This document shows positions 15,064 to 24,216 of a stretch of 64,000 nt of DNA, one piece after another. Location of the stretch: the IMG/VR virus record IMGVR_UViG_3300012931_000019, positions 18,154 through 82,153 of that record. One strand, 5' to 3'. The notes beneath the pieces were generated by a model. It saw only the letters and a list, made by a program, of their open reading frames with translations, had not been told where the DNA came from and ran no database searches. The position numbers were made by a program, and so were the translations under genes. Source of the DNA: a virus. The stretch's first letter is position 1, and each line of letters begins with the position of its first letter.

Positions 15064-17685
15064 ATGGCATTAAATAAACAGGTACATATTTATTCGATAG
15101 ATACTAGTGCTTTTTACAATGATGATGAAATAAAGATACATAAACGGATGTCCAAAAATCATTTATTTAAAAACACCTTAAAAAAGAAAAAAAAGAAAAC
15201 ATTAAATGAAATTAAAAAAGAAACCCGCAAAGATATTCGAGAAAAATTAAATAAAAGATTAAGTAAGATAGAACTATATATAAAAAATTGTTCTGAAAGA
15301 TTAAAGAATCAAAAGGAGAAATTATATTTAGAGTTTAAAAAAAATGATGATACTAAAAATGTTAGGTGTTTAAATAATGAGTATTTGAATAACAAGAACA
15401 TAATCTCAGTGTTTGATTCTTCCCTTACTAGAACTTTGGAAATAAACGAAAATACACTATCTCTTAATTTTATGGTAGTACAAACTTATTTCTTTGAAGT
15501 GATTGAAGATATTATATTAGATGGATTCATGTATAATAATGAAAAATATATTTGTCTTACAGCAAGCGCAGGACAAATTAGAACTAAAAAAACAGTATTT
15601 ATAAGAGAAAATTCATTAATTGAATATCAAAATACTTTAATGTGTGGTTTAACAATTGAAGAAATAAATGAACTTGGTGGAGTTAATATTAATAAATATT
15701 TAGCATACTTGGCTCTTTGTAATTCTGCTACAGATGCTTGGGGTGAATTTAATATTAATAAAACTATTGTAGTTGATGATATGGAAACAGTTGTTAATGG
15801 GTTAGTAGATTTTATTGATGATAAGACTTATTCTATTGAACGAAAATATATGGATATTCAGATTAATCATACTGATGGTTGTGGTATGATACTTCCAAAA
15901 ATAAGTGATAAAAGTTTTATGGTTCGTCTTCCTTGGGTTAAAGGTTTATTAGTATCATTTGCTTTTGATAATTTTATTATAGAAAATAAATTGAATGGTA
16001 AAATAATTGATATTTATGGAGTTGAACATGATGTAATTACTGAAGGTATTGAAATCATATTTACTAAGAGTCAGTTCAAGATGTATAAATATTATAAGTC
16101 TTGGAGTGATTATAAAGAAAGATACATAAAATATAATTGTCAAGCTGGTATTTGTAACGAAGAAGATGATGATTTTAATAATGTAAAAATGGGATATCAA
16201 ATGATTCAGACATTGACTGATATGACAGATTTAGAATTAAAAGATTTATCTAAAACCACAATACATAATATAAAAACCGTTGGTAATGATCGTAAGACAA
16301 TGTTAAGGGTTTTAGGTGTTACATTAGCAAATATAAGTAAAAACTACTATCAGCAAGCATTAGAAATCTACCCAGAACTTTTAAATGATACATATAGTAA
16401 AGAAATATTAAAACAAGTTAAAAAAAGTATTGTTAAAGATGGTCGTTCTGGTAAATTAAACGTAAATGGTGCATATACTTTTATCTGTCCAGATTTATAT
16501 GCATTTTGTGAATATTTATTTATGGATAATAACAATCCAGATGGATTACTTAAAGATGGTGAAGTATTCTGTAGTTTATTTAAACAATATAATAAGTTGG
16601 ATTGTTTGAGAAGCCCCCACCTTTATCTTGAACACGCTATTCGTAAAAATATAATTGACGAGAAAAAAGATAAATGGTTTATAACAAATGGTTTATATAC
16701 CAGTTGTCATGACATAATTAGTAAAATATTAATGTTTGATGTAGATGGTGATAAAAGTTTAGTTTGTGTTGAAAAAACATTGATTTCTGTTGCAGAAAGA
16801 AATATGAAAGATATAGTTCCTCTTTATTATAATATGGCAAAAGCGGAGGCAATGGAAATTAATAATGCAACAATATTTAGTGGATTAAAACTGGCATATA
16901 CAGGGGGGAATATAGGGCAAGTTAGTAATAATATATCTAAAATTTGGAACAGTGGTAATGTAAATTTAGATGCTATTAAACTACTTTGTATGGAAAATAA
17001 TTTTACAATTGATTATGCAAAGACATTATATAAACCCCAAAGACCAACAGAAATTGATGCTCTAATTAAATCGTACACTAAACTAAAAGTTCCACATTTC
17101 TTTATTTATGCTAAAAATAAAAAAATAGAGAATGTTGAAAAGATAAATAAGAGTGTGGTAAACAGATTAGAAAAAATAATTCCTAATCCAATTATTAATT
17201 TTAAAGCAGTTGGGCTTAATAATTTTGATTACAGATTATTATTGAGCGATCCAGATGAAATTATTGAGTTGGATAATGACATTGTAGAAAAGTATAGAGA
17301 ACTAGATTTAAAAAAACATTTTATGATGAATTTATCTAAAAATGACGAAAAAAATAATAATATTACGCATCAGTATCAAATGATTAAAGAACAAATTTTA
17401 GAAATTGATTCGGATTTTCGATATGTTGTTAATGTATTGGTTGAATATCTTTATATGCATAAGAAATCAAATTATAAGACAACACTTTGGGAATGTTTTG
17501 GTGATGTGCTTGTTGAGAATTTAAAAAACAATATTAAAAATAAGACAATTTATTGTGAGTGTTGTGGAGATATAATTGAACAAACTGGCAATAGGAAAAA
17601 ATATTGTGACGACTGTTGGAAAGAAAAAGAAAAGGAAATAAAAAGACAGACATGGCATAGAAACAAGGAAAAATATAAAAACTAG
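15064..17685 (+). CDS. YonO-like single-chain two-barrel RNA polymerase
   Basis: The 873-residue protein carries the catalytic DVDGD (residues 559-563, LMFDVDGDKSLV), the hallmark that binds magnesium in QDE-1/YonO-type two-barrel polymerases. Upstream, HTDGCGM (about 270-275) and LPWVKGLLVSFAF (about 289-301) fit the first double-psi barrel, and DGRSGKLNVNGAYTFICPDLYAF (about 459-481) the segment before the second barrel. A zinc finger (C831, C833/C834, C849, C852 region) ends the protein. Length fits phage members (SPbeta YonO is close to 900). ATG 15064 follows AGGAGGACAA. By analogy it transcribes phage late genes from DNA. It is the third gene of the rightward early operon. Confidence 0.82.
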   Translation: MALNKQVHIYSIDTSAFYNDDEIKIHKRMSKNHLFKNTLKKKKKKTLNEIKKETRKDIREKLNKRLSKIELYIKNCSERLKNQKEKLYLEFKKNDDTKNVRCLNNEYLNNKNIISVFDSSLTRTLEINENTLSLNFMVVQTYFFEVIEDIILDGFMYNNEKYICLTASAGQIRTKKTVFIRENSLIEYQNTLMCGLTIEEINELGGVNINKYLAYLALCNSATDAWGEFNINKTIVVDDMETVVNGLVDFIDDKTYSIERKYMDIQINHTDGCGMILPKISDKSFMVRLPWVKGLLVSFAFDNFIIENKLNGKIIDIYGVEHDVITEGIEIIFTKSQFKMYKYYKSWSDYKERYIKYNCQAGICNEEDDDFNNVKMGYQMIQTLTDMTDLELKDLSKTTIHNIKTVGNDRKTMLRVLGVTLANISKNYYQQALEIYPELLNDTYSKEILKQVKKSIVKDGRSGKLNVNGAYTFICPDLYAFCEYLFMDNNNPDGLLKDGEVFCSLFKQYNKLDCLRSPHLYLEHAIRKNIIDEKKDKWFITNGLYTSCHDIISKILMFDVDGDKSLVCVEKTLISVAERNMKDIVPLYYNMAKAEAMEINNATIFSGLKLAYTGGNIGQVSNNISKIWNSGNVNLDAIKLLCMENNFTIDYAKTLYKPQRPTEIDALIKSYTKLKVPHFFIYAKNKKIENVEKINKSVVNRLEKIIPNPIINFKAVGLNNFDYRLLLSDPDEIIELDNDIVEKYRELDLKKHFMMNLSKNDEKNNNITHQYQMIKEQILEIDSDFRYVVNVLVEYLYMHKKSNYKTTLWECFGDVLVENLKNNIKNKTIYCECCGDIIEQTGNRKKYCDDCWKEKEKEIKRQTWHRNKEKYKN

Positions 17686-17709
17686 AAGTTTAGAAAAAAT
17701 ACGATATTT

Positions 17710-17776
17710 GTTGAAATTCCAATGGTTTAGAAATTTATAATTTTATTAAATTTTACTCAATCGTTGGAATTTCAAT
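17710..17776. repeat. Two facing copies of the dispersed palindrome
   Basis: GTTGAAATTCCAAT (17710-17723) and GTTGGAATTTCAAT (17763-17776) are variants of GTTGAAATTTCAAC and also pair with each other as arms of a larger hairpin. They sit between the polymerase gene and the beta-CASP gene. Confidence 0.6.
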
Positions 17777-17855
17777 ACTTTTAATTTTCTGTTCGAGAGT
17801 CTCTAAGGGAAACATACTAATTTACAAATATAAGAGTTATGCAAACCTTTCTTTA

Positions 17856-17885
17856 AGGGCGTATTAATTTGCGCCCTATTTGATT
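17856..17885 (+). terminator. Probable terminator
   Basis: AGGGCG (17856-17861) pairs with CGCCCT (17872-17877), followed by a weak T run (ATTTGATTT). It would separate the polymerase operon from the beta-CASP gene. Confidence 0.5.
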
Positions 17886-17947
17886 TATAATTTAATATCC
17901 TTATACAATTTAACTCAGCAAAAATACATACAGTAAAGGATTATGAT

Positions 17948-19369
17948 ATGAGTAAGAAAAAAGATAAGATAAAAATCTCTTTTTTGGGAAATTCCAGCAA
18001 TGATGTTACTGGTAGTTTATATCTTATTTCAACACCAAATAAAAACATTTTGTTGGAATGCGGTATGGTTCAAGGTTTATCTATTATGGATGACTGGAAA
18101 GAGAATGCTAAATCATTTCCATTTAAACCTAAAAATATAGACTATTTGTTTATTAATCATGCTCACATTGACCATTTTGGGAATACAGGAAAATTAGTAC
18201 GAGATGGATTTGAAGGAAGAATCATTACAACAGAAATAACTAAAGCATTAATGAAACCTATGGGGTTAGATTCCGCTAATATAATTCGAAAAGATGCAGA
18301 GTATCTTTCAAAGAAACGTGGAAAGCAGATATATCCCTTTTATACAGAAGACGATGTTTACAATATGCTCAATATGATTGACACATATGGTTTTGATGAA
18401 ATTTACGAACTTGATGATGAAATTAGTTTCCGTTTTTTACATAATTCACATATAATTGGTGCTTGCCAGCTAGAACTATTTATTAAAAATGAAAGTGGTA
18501 GAGTTGACAAAATTTTGTATACAAGTGATCTGGGGAAAATTAAGTCTCAGAATTATTATGTTGATGAATTTGAAAAATGTAAAAATGCTAATCTTGTAAT
18601 CAGCGAGTGTACATATGGAGCAACAGATAAAAATATAAAATTTGATAGAAATAAAGATTTAGAGAAATTAAAAACAACTATTGAACAGGTTTGTAATGTT
18701 CAAAAGGGGCGTTTACTTATACCCGTATTTTCTTTAAGCCGTTGCCAACAAATTATGACTGATTTATATATGATGTATAAAGACGATCCTAGTTTTAATA
18801 CAAAAATTATCGTAGATAGTCCTTTAATATGGGAAATCAACAAGGTTTATAAATCGGTATTGCAAGGTGACGATTTAAAATTATTTGAAGATGTTTGTAA
18901 CTGGGAGAATATTAAATTTATTAAAGATTACAATGAAAGTAAATTATGTGTGGCAGACACTTCAAGTAAAATTATTTTGTCAAGTTCTGGCTTTTTAAAC
19001 AAGGGAAGAGTCACAGAATATGCTAAGTCAATTATAAAATCATCTAAGGATCATATTATATTTGTTGGCTATACTCCGGTTGATAGTTTAGGTGGCAAAA
19101 TTAAAAATGGACAAAAATCAGTAACAATTGATGGTATTTCAATAAAAAATAGATGTACTTCTAGTTCATTAAATTCGTATTCATCTCATATTCAGCAAAA
19201 GGAATTATTAAATTATTTAAAAGGGATATCTGCGGATAAGATTATTTTAGTTCACGGGAATATGGATGGGAAGATTGAATTTAAAAATTTACTAGAAGAA
19301 GAACTTAGTAAAATAAATAGAACAACGAGAGTGGTCGTGGGATCAAAAGGAATGACTACTACTTTATAA
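17948..19369 (+). CDS. Beta-CASP metallo-beta-lactamase-fold nuclease
   Basis: The 473-residue protein has motif 2 HAHIDH at residues 71-76, later metal ligands in HNSHIIGACQ and YTSDLGK, a beta-CASP block (GRLLIPVFSLSRCQQIM and SSSGFLNKGRV) and the C-terminal SSHIQQKELLNYL and LVHGN motifs. Every active-site element of the CPSF-73/RNase J-related beta-CASP family is present. Such enzymes cut or trim RNA with two zinc ions. ATG 17948 follows AAAGGATTATGAT. Its place after the phage polymerase suggests processing of phage transcripts, which is inference. A DNA substrate cannot be excluded. Confidence 0.88.
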   Translation: MSKKKDKIKISFLGNSSNDVTGSLYLISTPNKNILLECGMVQGLSIMDDWKENAKSFPFKPKNIDYLFINHAHIDHFGNTGKLVRDGFEGRIITTEITKALMKPMGLDSANIIRKDAEYLSKKRGKQIYPFYTEDDVYNMLNMIDTYGFDEIYELDDEISFRFLHNSHIIGACQLELFIKNESGRVDKILYTSDLGKIKSQNYYVDEFEKCKNANLVISECTYGATDKNIKFDRNKDLEKLKTTIEQVCNVQKGRLLIPVFSLSRCQQIMTDLYMMYKDDPSFNTKIIVDSPLIWEINKVYKSVLQGDDLKLFEDVCNWENIKFIKDYNESKLCVADTSSKIILSSSGFLNKGRVTEYAKSIIKSSKDHIIFVGYTPVDSLGGKIKNGQKSVTIDGISIKNRCTSSSLNSYSSHIQQKELLNYLKGISADKIILVHGNMDGKIEFKNLLEEELSKINRTTRVVVGSKGMTTTL

Positions 19370-19397
19370 GAATTATAGAAGAATACAAGGAGGTACT

Positions 19398-20585
19398 ATG
19401 GTTGAATTAAACCGTTTAGAAAATGAGAGTAGACTACATTTTATATGGCGTGTATTCAAATATCAAAAAGATAGTGACAAATTAACTAATGAACAGGCTG
19501 GTGAAATTTGCAGAAAAGAATTAAATGAACCATATGATGAAAGTGCATATCGTAAAGTTTATCAAAGTTGGGAGAATATGTGGCTAGAAGTTAAAGATGA
19601 ATATATAAGTGAAGAAGCTTTACTTGAAAGGTTATCTCAAATTGATGATCGAGAAGATGAATTATATAAAACGAAGGTTAAGACTGCTGATAAATTAAGG
19701 GAATATCGAAAAACACTTAGAGATGAAGCTAGAATTGAAAATATTATGGATGTTATAAGTGAAGTTGCTCTTGATCTACCAGAATTTAAATATGAACAAA
19801 AAGAGATAAAATTAAATGGAGAAGCAAATGCAATAATAGAAATTGGTGATTGGCACTATGGTAAGATTTCTGATAATTTTTGGAATAAATTTAATACCCA
19901 AATTGCAAAAGAAAGAGTAGATAAACTTATATTTGATACAATTAAATATTGTGAAATAATGAATGTCGGTACTTTATATATTGCAAATTTAGGAGATTTA
20001 ATTGAAGGTGCTATCCATGTTTCGTGTAGAGTAATGTCTGAAGAAGATTCCATAGAACAAATAATGCATGCTTCCGAATTGCTTGCTTATTTTATTAATG
20101 AATTACATAGTTTTGGTTTAAATATTAAGTATGTTAGTGTATCAGATAATCACTCAAGATTAAATAAAAATTATAAAGAACATATTGAAAAAGAGAATTT
20201 TGGTAAGATTATAGATTGGTATTTACAAGCAAGATTGACTAATTTAAGTAATTTTGAGTTTATTGAAAATATTATTGATGAAAGTATAGCATATTTTGAA
20301 GTGAACGGGAAAAATGTTTTTTCAATTCATGGACATCTTGACAATCCCCATTCTGTAGTACAAGATTTAACGCTTTCTACAGGTATGATTGCGGATATAG
20401 TGCTTATGGGCCATTATCACAATAAAGTAGAGAAATCATTTCATTTTTCAAAAGTATTTGTTAATGGATCGCTCTGTGGGACAGACGAATATGCAAAAAC
20501 CAGAAGATTATTTAGCAAAGCATCACAGACATTAATAGTGTTTGATAATGAAAATATAGTAAATTTTGAAATTGTTTTAAACTAA
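19398..20585 (+). CDS. Metallophosphoesterase with N-terminal helical domain
   Basis: The first 140 residues are helical and charged, including an HTH-like stretch (NEQAGEICRKELNEPYDESAYRKVYQSWE split over two helices) typical of phage proteins that bind DNA. Residues 145-395 form a calcineurin-like phosphoesterase: D151-x-H153 (GDWHYG), D200 (NLGDLIEG), SDNHSR as the GNHD-like motif, SIHGH and GHYHNK. Two-metal hydrolysis of phosphodiesters is expected. ATG 19398 follows AAGGAGGTACT. It may be a nuclease working with the neighbouring replication or transcription proteins. Confidence 0.82.
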   Translation: MVELNRLENESRLHFIWRVFKYQKDSDKLTNEQAGEICRKELNEPYDESAYRKVYQSWENMWLEVKDEYISEEALLERLSQIDDREDELYKTKVKTADKLREYRKTLRDEARIENIMDVISEVALDLPEFKYEQKEIKLNGEANAIIEIGDWHYGKISDNFWNKFNTQIAKERVDKLIFDTIKYCEIMNVGTLYIANLGDLIEGAIHVSCRVMSEEDSIEQIMHASELLAYFINELHSFGLNIKYVSVSDNHSRLNKNYKEHIEKENFGKIIDWYLQARLTNLSNFEFIENIIDESIAYFEVNGKNVFSIHGHLDNPHSVVQDLTLSTGMIADIVLMGHYHNKVEKSFHFSKVFVNGSLCGTDEYAKTRRLFSKASQTLIVFDNENIVNFEIVLN

Positions 20586-20611
20586 AATTAAAAATAATTG
20601 AAAGGATAGCA

Positions 20612-20725
20612 ATGGACATAAGAACGTTTACATTTCACGAATGTATATCTAAAGTTATAATTACGAAAAATGCTGATCCGAAAGTTACTAAAGAGTTTGG
20701 GAAAGCAATAAACAAAATAAAATAA
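20612..20725 (+). CDS. Very small protein (37 aa)
   Basis: ATG 20612 follows GAAAGGATAGCA. The product begins MDIRTFTFHECISKVIITKN and ends KINKIK-like basic. It fills the gap between the phosphoesterase and ClpP-like genes and has a good binding site, so it is probably translated. Function unknown. Confidence 0.45.
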   Translation: MDIRTFTFHECISKVIITKNADPKVTKEFGKAINKIK

Positions 20726-20760
20726 CGCAAAACCAATTAGAAAGGCATAAGCGTGTACAT

Positions 20761-21393
20761 ATGGTTAAAGATTTTGATGTGGACACATTATATGATGACG
20801 ATATAAAAAGTTTGGCGCAACTTAACCTTCCAGACCCTTCTACTTTAGACTATTATAATCGTTTAGCACATAGAGAAATATTTTGGAATGCTGAAATTGA
20901 TGAATCATTGATTGAAATATCAATGTTAATTCTTAAATGGAATCGTGAAGATAAAAATGTAGAAATTGAAAATCGAATTCCAATTAAGATTTATATTAAT
21001 AGTGATGGTGGATGTGTGAATAGCGTTTTTAATTTTATCAATATAATTCAATTATCAAAAACTCCTGTTTATACAATTGGAATGGGTAAATGTTATTCTA
21101 GTGGTGGATTACTACTTATGGCTGGTCATAAACGATTAATATTTGAAGACACTGCTTGTTTAGTACATGACGGTTCAACGGGGGCATTTGGTACAACTGG
21201 TAAGGTTATAGATAGTCTTGAGTTTACACAAAAAATCGAAGATAGAATTAAAAAATATATATTAAAAAATACAAAAATCACTTCTAAATTATATGATAAA
21301 AATTATAGAAGAGATTGGTGGTTATCTGCCGAAGAAATTGTTGAAATGGGTATTGCAGATAAAATAATAACCGACTTAGATGAAATATTATAA
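20761..21393 (+). CDS. ClpP-like serine protease
   Basis: The 210-residue protein has the ClpP/crotonase fold pattern: IYINSDGG at about 80-87, nucleophile S113 in GKCYSSGG, catalytic H136 in CLVHDGS, and D185 in YRRDWW, followed by SAEEIVEMGIADKI. Length matches ClpP (about 195-210). Phage ClpP-like proteases act in prohead maturation or in degrading host or phage factors with a host unfoldase. Position in the early operon rather than among head genes favours the second. Start ATG 20761 has AGAAAGG upstream at a wide spacing. Confidence 0.87.
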   Translation: MVKDFDVDTLYDDDIKSLAQLNLPDPSTLDYYNRLAHREIFWNAEIDESLIEISMLILKWNREDKNVEIENRIPIKIYINSDGGCVNSVFNFINIIQLSKTPVYTIGMGKCYSSGGLLLMAGHKRLIFEDTACLVHDGSTGAFGTTGKVIDSLEFTQKIEDRIKKYILKNTKITSKLYDKNYRRDWWLSAEEIVEMGIADKIITDLDEIL

Positions 21394-21408
21394 GAATTGA
21401 AAGGGTTT

Positions 21409-21663
21409 ATGATGAAAGACGAATATATAGAATGCGATTGTTTAAATTGTGATAATGATGAGTGCGAAACTAAATATGAAATTATGGAAGCTATTGAAGT
21501 AGTTGAAGATATCGTAGAATCAATGGATTGTCATTGCTTGAGTTGCATTAAGAATGCAGTAATGAAAGCGTACTTAGACGGAAAAGAACAGGGTTATACG
21601 GATGCTATGTTTGAGATTCGTGAGCATGTTAATGACAGTTTAGGGATTGATGACGAAGATTAG
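21409..21663 (+). CDS. Small cysteine-rich acidic protein
   Basis: ATG 21409 (or 21412) follows GAAAGGG. The 84-residue protein has cysteine clusters CDCLNCDNDEC near residue 10 and CHCLSC near 45, with acidic linkers, and may bind zinc. It ends just before a strong terminator and so is the last gene of its unit. No family recognised. Confidence 0.6.
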   Translation: MMKDEYIECDCLNCDNDECETKYEIMEAIEVVEDIVESMDCHCLSCIKNAVMKAYLDGKEQGYTDAMFEIREHVNDSLGIDDED

Positions 21664-21702
21664 ATTCAAATACTAAATTCATTGGATTTTGAGCAGATTA
21701 AG

Positions 21703-21728
21703 CCCACATGAATAGTGTGGGTTTTATT
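21703..21728 (+). terminator. Factor-independent terminator
   Basis: CCCACA (21703-21708) pairs with TGTGGG (21716-21721), then TTTTATT. It ends the ClpP/cysteine-rich gene unit. Confidence 0.75.
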
Positions 21729-21801
21729 GTACTCAAAGAGTATAAATTTATTGGCTTTAAATATTGAATGTGTTAGCCAATCACATTTTAGGAGGAAAAT
21801 T

Positions 21802-22611
21802 ATGATGTATAATTCAAAGCTGGTCGTTTCTTTAAAAACAAAAGATGGGAAAATAATTCGTGAACATGGTGAGATAGTTAATCTCCCATTCGGGATGGAA
21901 TATTCGCTCATGATTAAGAATTTAGAAGCACGTAAAGCAAAAGTAAAAATTGAAATTGATGGAACAGACGTACTTGATGGAAATTCTATTTTAGTTAATC
22001 CAAATCAAACTCTTGAATTAGAAGGATTTATGAAAGGGAATAAAGCCGTTAATTCTTTCAAATTTATTGAAAAGACTGAAGAAATATCTGAATTTCGTGG
22101 TGATAGAATTGACGATGGAATAATCAAGGTCGAGTTCGTTTTTGAAAAAATGAAACCCATAACACAGCCAATTACTTATACAAATTATCCGTCATATACT
22201 TGGTATTCCGGGGCATATGGATTAAGAGGAATGGATATTGGTTCTTCTGGTTCTTCTGGTGGTTGTGGTGGTAATGTAACAAAATCTTTATCTGCTACTG
22301 CCGGAGATTGGGTAGCAATGGAAAATTCATGTACTGTTTCTGCAAGTTGTTGTAGTGTAGATTCTTATGGAAGTACGGATGGTATAACAGTCAAGGGACA
22401 AGAAGTTTTACAAGATTTTAAATATGGGTATATAGGCGAATTAGAAGAACAGTCTCACGTAATTTGTTTGAAACTGCAAGGATATAAAGACAATAATGAA
22501 AAGGTAGAACAAATTATAACGGTAAAAGATAAATTGCAATGTAAAACATGCGGTAAGTTCTGCAAATCAAATGCAAAATTTTGTGATAGGTGTGGAACCT
22601 ATTTAGAATAA
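21802..22611 (+). CDS. Hypothetical protein with C-terminal zinc ribbon
   Basis: ATG 21802 follows AGGAGGAAAATT. The 269-residue protein is beta-rich in its first 130 residues, has a Gly/Ser/Cys-rich middle (GSSGSSGGCGGN, VSASCCSVDSYGS), and ends in a zinc ribbon, CKTCGKFCKSNAKFCDRCG. Zinc ribbons of this kind occur in many small regulators. The gene is flanked on both sides by terminators, so it is its own unit. Confidence 0.65.
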   Translation: MMYNSKLVVSLKTKDGKIIREHGEIVNLPFGMEYSLMIKNLEARKAKVKIEIDGTDVLDGNSILVNPNQTLELEGFMKGNKAVNSFKFIEKTEEISEFRGDRIDDGIIKVEFVFEKMKPITQPITYTNYPSYTWYSGAYGLRGMDIGSSGSSGGCGGNVTKSLSATAGDWVAMENSCTVSASCCSVDSYGSTDGITVKGQEVLQDFKYGYIGELEEQSHVICLKLQGYKDNNEKVEQIITVKDKLQCKTCGKFCKSNAKFCDRCGTYLE

Positions 22612-22665
22612 TAAAAGTTAAAAATTAAAATTAAAAATTTATTTCTATTTTTGGATAGATATAGT

Positions 22666-22718
22666 CCACAAGAGTTATTATTTAAGTTATTTTATTTACT
22701 CTCTTGTGGGCTTTGTTG
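22666..22718 (+). terminator. Factor-independent terminator
   Basis: CCACAAGAG (22666-22674) pairs with CTCTTGTGG (22701-22709), followed by GCTTTGTTG. The stem resembles that at 21703 (CCCACA/TGTGGG) in its core. Confidence 0.6.
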
Positions 22719-22813
22719 TGTTCGAGATGGAACATGGTGTTAAAGAAGCTGTTTAATTTGAATTTTAACCACCTTCTTTTTGTTGGAGTATAGGATATAA
22801 GGAGTTTTAGAAT

Positions 22814-23137
22814 ATGGTCTATTTTCTGACTAATGCAGAAAGGAAATATATAAAAATAGGTTATACCAAACATTATTTAGATATAAATAAGAGGATACGT
22901 CAGCTTTCTACAGGTTCAAGTTCAAAATTATATCTTTGTGGTTATATTTTGGATGGCACAAAAGATTTGGAGAAAGAGTGCCACAAAATGTTCAAAAGAG
23001 TCAATCTTGAATGGTTTGATGTGACTGATGGTAGACTTATAGACTATATAAATAAAAATAATGATCATCCTGTTTATGTTGATATAGTAGATGGTCAAAT
23101 TATGGTATATGAGAAAATTGAAATGATTAAAGGGTAA
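22814..23137 (+). CDS. T5orf172-type GIY-YIG-like protein
   Basis: The 107-residue protein matches the T5orf172/MUG113 branch of GIY-YIG domains: VYFLTNAERKYIKIGYT at the N-terminus, RIRQLSTGSSSKLYL, then ECHKMFKRVNLEWFDV with the conserved E, H and WF. ATG 22814 follows AAGGAGTTTTAGAAT. These domains are common in phages as small nucleases or DNA-binding proteins. It stands alone between two terminators, just before the terminase genes, a usual place for free-standing mobile nucleases. Confidence 0.75.
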   Translation: MVYFLTNAERKYIKIGYTKHYLDINKRIRQLSTGSSSKLYLCGYILDGTKDLEKECHKMFKRVNLEWFDVTDGRLIDYINKNNDHPVYVDIVDGQIMVYEKIEMIKG

Positions 23138-23161
23138 GGAGTTTTTAGCTCCTTTTTTAAT
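23137..23161 (+). terminator. Factor-independent terminator
   Basis: AAGGAG (23137-23142) pairs with CTCCTT (23150-23155) and runs into T6. It overlaps the stop codon of the GIY-YIG gene and isolates the packaging operon. Confidence 0.75.
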
Positions 23162-23184
23162 CGGAATAGAAGGAGGGGTTGAGA

Positions 23185-24216
23185 ATGCTTAAAGTTGGTA
23201 AAACAGTTAAACCTAAAACAGCAAAATCTAAAACTACTAGTAATAAGCAATTAACTTGCGCGGCATGTGGAGAACCTAAAAATGAAGGAGAATATTATGT
23301 AAGTTATAACTCAGTTCATTCTACTGGACGTATTCCATATTGCAAGCTATGTTTAAAAAAAATGATAAGTGATGATAACGGAATAATTGACATAAATAAG
23401 TTAAAAGAAACCTTAAGATTAATCGGAAAGCCATTTTTATATGATTTGTGGCAAACATCTGTGGATGACAATGACGATACTTTTGGAGTTTATATGAAAA
23501 ACCTTGCCCTAAAACATAATAGATATTTAGATTGGAAAGATTCAATATTTAAACCTTCTGATGATATAGAAAAAATAGAAGATGAATCTATTAAAGATAT
23601 AAGTTTTAAAGTTACTAATGAAATTATTAATAAATGGGGCGAAGGGTATAAGTCTGAAGAATATAGAGCATTCGAAAGGAAATATGAATTTTTAAAGAAT
23701 AATTATCCTGAAAAGACATCATTACATACTGAGGCGTTATTAAATTATATCCGGTATCGTTGTAAGGAAGAATTGGCAACTGCAAAGGGTGATGTAAAAG
23801 AAGCTAAAGAATGGTCGTCTATAGCGGCAAAAGCCGCTACTGATGCAAAAATTAACCCTTCTCAATTATCAGCCGCTGACTTACAGGGTGGATTAAACAG
23901 TTTTAGTGAAATATCTTTAATGTGTGAACAAGCTGTAGATATTATAAAAGTTTTGCCAGAATTTAAATACAGACCTGTTGATGCCGCAGATTTTATAATG
24001 TGGTGTTATCTTAATTATGAGCGCGATGCACAAGGATTACCAATGGTGGAATATCGTGATGTTTGGCAGTTTTACGATAAAAGGAAAAAAGAATATATTG
24101 ATCAATATGGTGATCCTTATGGAATTTTTACCGACGATCCTACAGAAAAAAATAGACCGAATATAGAAAAATTTATAATATTGCCAAAAGATGAAATAAG
24201 TGAATCAAATGAGTAG
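23185..24216 (+). CDS. Probable terminase small subunit, zinc-finger type
   Basis: ATG 23185 has AGGAGGG 7 bases upstream, better than TTG 23179. The 343-residue protein has a basic N-terminus, a zinc finger (CAACGEPKNEGEYY... CKLC, residues about 24-57), and a helical C-terminal half. It lies directly before and overlaps the large terminase gene. Proteins of this size and layout in that place are usually the DNA-recognition partner of the terminase in clostridial phages. Assignment rests mainly on gene order. Confidence 0.6.
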   Translation: MLKVGKTVKPKTAKSKTTSNKQLTCAACGEPKNEGEYYVSYNSVHSTGRIPYCKLCLKKMISDDNGIIDINKLKETLRLIGKPFLYDLWQTSVDDNDDTFGVYMKNLALKHNRYLDWKDSIFKPSDDIEKIEDESIKDISFKVTNEIINKWGEGYKSEEYRAFERKYEFLKNNYPEKTSLHTEALLNYIRYRCKEELATAKGDVKEAKEWSSIAAKAATDAKINPSQLSAADLQGGLNSFSEISLMCEQAVDIIKVLPEFKYRPVDAADFIMWCYLNYERDAQGLPMVEYRDVWQFYDKRKKEYIDQYGDPYGIFTDDPTEKNRPNIEKFIILPKDEISESNE

